Source of the DNA: Acanthamoeba castellanii str. Neff
Taxonomy: Eukaryota > Discosea > Longamoebia > Acanthamoebidae
Assembly (NCBI RefSeq): GCF_000313135.1
Contig: NW_004457654.1
Location: 8,210-72,209 of the forward strand
Length of the DNA: 64,000 nt
Direction of reading: 5' to 3'
This document shows positions 60,360 through 64,000 of this stretch, piece after piece. Both the position numbers and the translations under genes were made by a program. Position 1 is the first letter of the stretch. Each line of letters begins with the position of its first letter. The notes under the pieces were generated by a model, which searched no databases, was not told the DNA's origin, and worked only from the letters and a program-made list of their open reading frames with translations.

Positions 60360-61469
60360 CTAGTCGTCCTCGTCGACGTCGAGGTTGATGTAGGCCTCGG
60401 TGAGGCCGTAGATGATGCCGATCCAGAGCGCGTTGCCGGCGAAGGTGAGTACGTGGGCCCCGAAGCCGCGATAGAAGCCGGCGCCGCCCTCGTTCGCCCA
60501 GATGGAGCGCACGCACTCGACGAGGCCCAGGTGTCGCAGCGCGGTCACGGGTTCGTCGTCGACGCCGCCCTGGGCCTCGAGTCGCATGCGCACCGTGAGG
60601 AGCGGGAACAGGAGCGTGTGCACCGCGAACGAGGCCACCACCTGCAGCGCGCTCACCACCGTCGCGTAGTTGAGCTTGGCCCGCAGCCGGTCGACGTGGG
60701 TGCCCGGGAGCTGTTCGCCGCGGCGGCGGGTGGCCCCACTGGCGGCCTGCTGGCGCGTCAGGAAGCCGCGGTAGGCGTGGCGCAGCGTGCGCAGGGCGAC
60801 GTCGGTGAGGCACACCTCGGCCGTGCCGGCCACGACGTGGGCGCCCAGGCTGCTCATGTAGAGGCCCGTCTTGGCCCACGGGCTGGCGTAGTGCAGGTTG
60901 GCCCACACGCCGTCCTCGAGCAGCGGCACGTTGCCGCGCATGAGCACCACCGTGCGCAGGATCGAGAACGGGTGCGACACCACATGGACGGCGGCGAACA
61001 CGGCGCACTTGACCGCCAGGTAGCCGGCGTAGAGGCCCGGCCGCGACATGACGTCGCCCTCCTCGAAGGCCTCCTTGGTGTGCTTGAAGTCGGCCCGGTC
61101 CAGCGTGGCCCACTCCAAGTAGCGCCGACAGACGGCCGAGGCCAGCACCTGGCCCAGCTTGTGCTCCACGAACTGGTAAAGGATGGTGTAGAGGGAGCCG
61201 GGGCTGTACATGAGGCCCAGGGCCGTGGGACGGGAGAGGACCGGGCGCTTGAGGGGGCTCGAGTTGCCGCGCCACACCTCGCGCCACACCCCCAGCGGGA
61301 AGGCGCGATCGTTGTCGAGGCGGTCGTGGTGGGCCTGGAATCGGACCGTGACCGCGCTCAGCAGGCCAGTGAAGGGCTGCAGCGGGAGCATCATCTCGAA
61401 CAGGCGCTTGCCATGGTTGTTGCGGGCAGAAGCCCCCGTCTGGTTCCGTCGCACCGGCGGATTGTCCAT
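60360..61469 (-). CDS. Divergent SLC25-type carrier, intronless
   Basis: A single uninterrupted frame of 369 codons, with no intron, in a window where nearly all genes have many. The C-terminal third is carrier-like: FPLLTVRMRLEAQ resembles the Px[DE]xx[KR] matrix signature with Thr in place of the acidic residue, followed by VECVRSIWANEGGAGFYRGF, the usual EGxxxxxRG helix. A second, weaker signature is HPFSILRTVVLMRG (about 60920-60985). Loss of the acidic residues suggests a non-transporting or specialised member; SLC25A46/Ugo1 and MTCH proteins show such decay and act on mitochondrial outer-membrane shape. That link is an inference. The first repeat is not clear. It is convergent with the acyltransferase gene. 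Confidence 0.7.
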   Translation of the reverse strand: MDNPPVRRNQTGASARNNHGKRLFEMMLPLQPFTGLLSAVTVRFQAHHDRLDNDRAFPLGVWREVWRGNSSPLKRPVLSRPTALGLMYSPGSLYTILYQFVEHKLGQVLASAVCRRYLEWATLDRADFKHTKEAFEEGDVMSRPGLYAGYLAVKCAVFAAVHVVSHPFSILRTVVLMRGNVPLLEDGVWANLHYASPWAKTGLYMSSLGAHVVAGTAEVCLTDVALRTLRHAYRGFLTRQQAASGATRRRGEQLPGTHVDRLRAKLNYATVVSALQVVASFAVHTLLFPLLTVRMRLEAQGGVDDEPVTALRHLGLVECVRSIWANEGGAGFYRGFGAHVLTFAGNALWIGIIYGLTEAYINLDVDEDD

Positions 61470-61618
61470 CCTTTCAATCTTATGTGGTTAATCAAATGCA
61501 AAAAAACAACATTTACGCTATTCGAGGAATTCTGTGCAAAAGAGAAAAGGCGAAGAAAGTCATCTTTTGTCCGCCGTGATGTCCTCTCGTCTACGCCAAC
61601 ATCATCAACGCATTGTCA

Positions 61619-64000
61619 TCATCCCCTCCAGTGTTTGAGCAATGTGTTCACAAAATCCTGAGCCAACTGCGCGTTCTCGAGTGATACCTACTCACACAGG
61701 GAAAAAAAACAACATCGATGCAGCAGTGGGTGAGCGACACACCAGGCGCAATGCAAGGCGATTCCCGTGGTTGGGGGAAGAGAGCGAACCTCGGCGTCGG
61801 GAGCGCGAAGAAGGTTGGGTCCAAAAATGGTGGCGAGGTTGGCGAGGTTCATCTTCGTCCGGCCCTCCACCTCGGGGGCCAGGAAGGTACGTAGAAATTC
61901 GACCAGGTAGAGCAGAGCCTTCTTGTTGAGCGGGTGCAGCTTGGTATTTACAACTTGCAACGTCGGCTGCACGGTGTCCGCCACCGCCAGACACTTGGGT
62001 CTTGTTGACACACGACACACGACACACGACACACACCGCACCATCAGCGTGGGAGGAACATAGCAAGACGTGAAAAGAGATTGGGAGATGGGTACTGGAG
62101 CTCGAAGGGGATGAGTGGGTCGGGTAGTTCTCGAAGCCATGTCTTGAGGAGGTTGGCCAAATCGTGCGGGTTGAGCGTGTCCAGCGTGTATCGGTTACAC
62201 TCGAGCTCGGCCTTGAGGTCGTTGGTTCGCTTCGTATCTCCCTTCACCCTGTTGTTGTCGTCGTCGTTATCATGGAGTCAGCCAACGCGAGAGTAGCAGA
62301 GGGATCCTGCGGAATGGTGACGGACCTGAAGATGCCCAGGGCAGAGTGGCCGTTGAGTCTGAGAACTCCTTCGCAAAGGTGTACCATGATCTGAGGCACT
62401 TCCAACCCTATTCCCTTCTCCTTCTGCCAGTCCATGATCTCCTGTAGAGACATCACAAACGGTGATCCGCAAAAGGGTGCCTCCTGCGTTGCGCGTTGCG
62501 TGTTGTTGGCGTTTAGCGGCCACAAGAGCGAAACCGATCTCCATCAATTAATGGCACTGGCCACTGCACCTTCATCATTTCGATCTCGTGGTAGGAGGGC
62601 ACTCGCGCGCTTGGTGGCGCCTCGCAGATCAGGTCCAGCTTCCGCACGCAGAATCGGGCGTAGGAAGCTTGTCGTGAGTCAGAGAGCTTCGTGTGCTCCC
62701 ACAGGTGCTTGCGCAGCCACTCTTCAAAATTGCGCGTTGGTGGGAAGGTCACGCAGCAGAACGTCATGAGCTCCCACCCCTTGTAGAGTATCTCGCTGTA
62801 AAAATGTCAACGATGTGAGCTCTGGTGGCAAGAATGTGGCCTCAAGAAGAGAGAGAGAGATATGAGAGAGACGAGGGTATACGTACGCGGATGGCGTATC
62901 ACAGGTTTGCTTACATATCTGGCAGTAGACCTCATCTCGTATTTGCCCCTCTCGCAGTGCCTCTTGTAGCAGCTCTCTGGCCGTTGCGATCTCCTCCGTT
63001 GGCCGCAAGGGCTTCTTTAGGCCTTGGTAGGTCAGGATCAGTGTGCGTGTTAAGGAACAATGCAGACGTAGCGAAGAGCTAAGATGAAAGAGATGAGAGG
63101 CCAGAGGAAGGAATGAAGGGTTTGAGGATATGTTGAAACATCTTGATGGCGATGGAGTGCAGCTCCGGCTTGTTCTTGAGGTCGAGCAGAGGACTATCCA
63201 TATCTTTCTGCACGACCGCGGCGGGGTGTAAGAAGAAAGAGTCAGGGCACTTGCCTGCAGCAGCGGTCGCCGAGTCCGCGTGTACCTTCTGGAATGTGAG
63301 GAGGTCCTTGATTGGCACCTGCCGCTTGAAGATGCCCTTCTTGCGGGTCTTGAAGTACTTGCGTGCATAGCCCTCGAGCTGGAACTTGGCAATGTCGCCA
63401 CGGACATCTTTCGGCAGAGGAGAGGGAGAAGATGTGATGGGGGTGGCAGGGGGCGGGCAGACGAAGTTGGGGCTGACCGGCAGCACGCTCAACGAGTGCC
63501 TGTCGAAGAAACCTCGCGGGTGGCGGGCGGCAGCGGCTGCCCCGAGGCTACCAGCGCTGCGCGGCGAAGGAGGAATGGGGGGCGAGGTGACGGTGGACAG
63601 CTCCTGCGATATGTACAAAACGCCGCCGCTGAGTGGCGGGGGCAGAGGAGCCGTGTGCCAGTCTTCGCCCAGGGGGTCGTCCGCCGGGTCCTTCGCCTTC
63701 TTGGGCCGTAGGGTTGTTGGGGTGTCGGCCGTCTTCGTCTTGGTGGCCTCCTGTAGCTTTTTCTTTGTGCGTTGAACAAGAAGAGGAGGAGAGGGTGAGG
63801 GATTCATGACGTGTGGTGGCCGGGGAGCCCGTACCTTGCGCGACAGGTTTCGTATGCTGGCCACTTTCCCCAGAAGCCCCAGCGGTGGAGGGGTTCGCTC
63901 GTTGTCCCCCGACTGCGGGGCGACCCGCGGGGACCTTGGAACGATTACCGAAGAGTCTCCCGGTCGTCCACCAAGGGTACTACCCTTCCTCTCCTTCATC
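61619..64000 (-). CDS. MyTH4-RhoGAP protein, 5' end at edge
   Basis: The gene runs leftward from the right edge; an ATG at 63999 opens the frame, but earlier exons may lie outside. The N-terminal part is Ser/Pro-rich and basic. A MyTH4 domain follows in several exons: AKFQLEGYARKYFKTRKKGI, FQHILKPFIPSS, REGQIRDEVYCQICKQTCD, WELMTFCCVTFPPTRNFEEW and FCVRKLDLI. Then a RhoGAP domain: EVPQIMVHLCEGVLRLNGHS, GIFRS, DTKRTNDLKAELECNR, DPHDLANLLKTWLRELPDPL written here from NPHDLANLLKTWLRELP, LVEFLRTF, and KMNLANLATIFGPNLLR. The last exon reads VSLENAQLAQDFVNTLLKHW before a TGA at 61619-61621. This order is that of animal ARHGAP39/Vilse and amoeba relatives. The arginine finger is in GIFRS. It inactivates Rho-family GTPases. 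Confidence 0.88.
62007..62036. repeat. CGACACA heptanucleotide repeat
   Basis: About four copies of the same 7-base unit as at 7883-8002, again in an intron of a minus-strand gene. Confidence 0.85.

Noticed and set aside
60267..61661. A 464-codon plus-strand frame opposite the carrier gene
   Set aside because: It is Glu/Gly/Ala/His/Arg-rich, the expected antisense translation of a GC-rich coding exon. The minus frame has carrier signatures.

Overview
The window is nuclear DNA from a GC-rich, intron-dense protist, most probably an Acanthamoeba species close to A. castellanii. The pointers are a 375-residue actin matching my memory of Acanthamoeba actin I (one intron), short 50-150 bp spliceosomal introns with pyrimidine/C-rich 3' ends, very close gene packing on both strands, and a gene set typical of an amoeba (two DOCK exchange factors, two ArfGAPs, a MyTH4-RhoGAP). 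The species call rests on recall, not on a search.

Layout, left to right. 1-2030 is an anomalous, almost CpG-free block with two weak ORFs. Then come: a small coiled-coil protein (minus), a four-CBS protein (plus), an ankyrin-repeat protein (plus), a polytopic membrane protein (minus), a doubtful small gene (minus), a zizimin-class DOCK GEF of about 10 kb (plus), the spliceosomal cyclophilin CWC27 (minus), a second SH3-bearing Dock180-class DOCK GEF of about 10 kb (plus), a MOSC protein (minus), actin (plus), a multispanning membrane protein (plus), a PH-ArfGAP (plus), an MFS transporter (minus), a WDR41 homologue (minus), ribosomal protein uS19/RPS15 (minus), a Tom40-type beta-barrel (plus), a second PH-ArfGAP (plus), a condensation-fold acyltransferase (plus), a divergent SLC25-type carrier without introns (minus), and a MyTH4-RhoGAP that runs to the right edge (minus).

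Functionally the window is rich in small-GTPase control and actin: two Rac/Cdc42-type GEFs, one RhoGAP, two ArfGAPs, actin itself, and WDR41, which in animals belongs to the C9orf72-SMCR8 complex. Housekeeping genes (CWC27, RPS15, Tom40) lie between them. I see no prokaryote-type operon, CRISPR array, rRNA or convincing tRNA. Gene spans given run from start codon to stop codon with introns included; exon joins were made by eye from reading frame, splice dinucleotides and protein continuity.

The observations most worth following up are the CpG-free block at the left end, the GTACG-type 5' splice-site preference, the presence of a WDR41 homologue in an amoeba, and the concentration of GTPase regulators. 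I did not find a convincing new multi-gene system.
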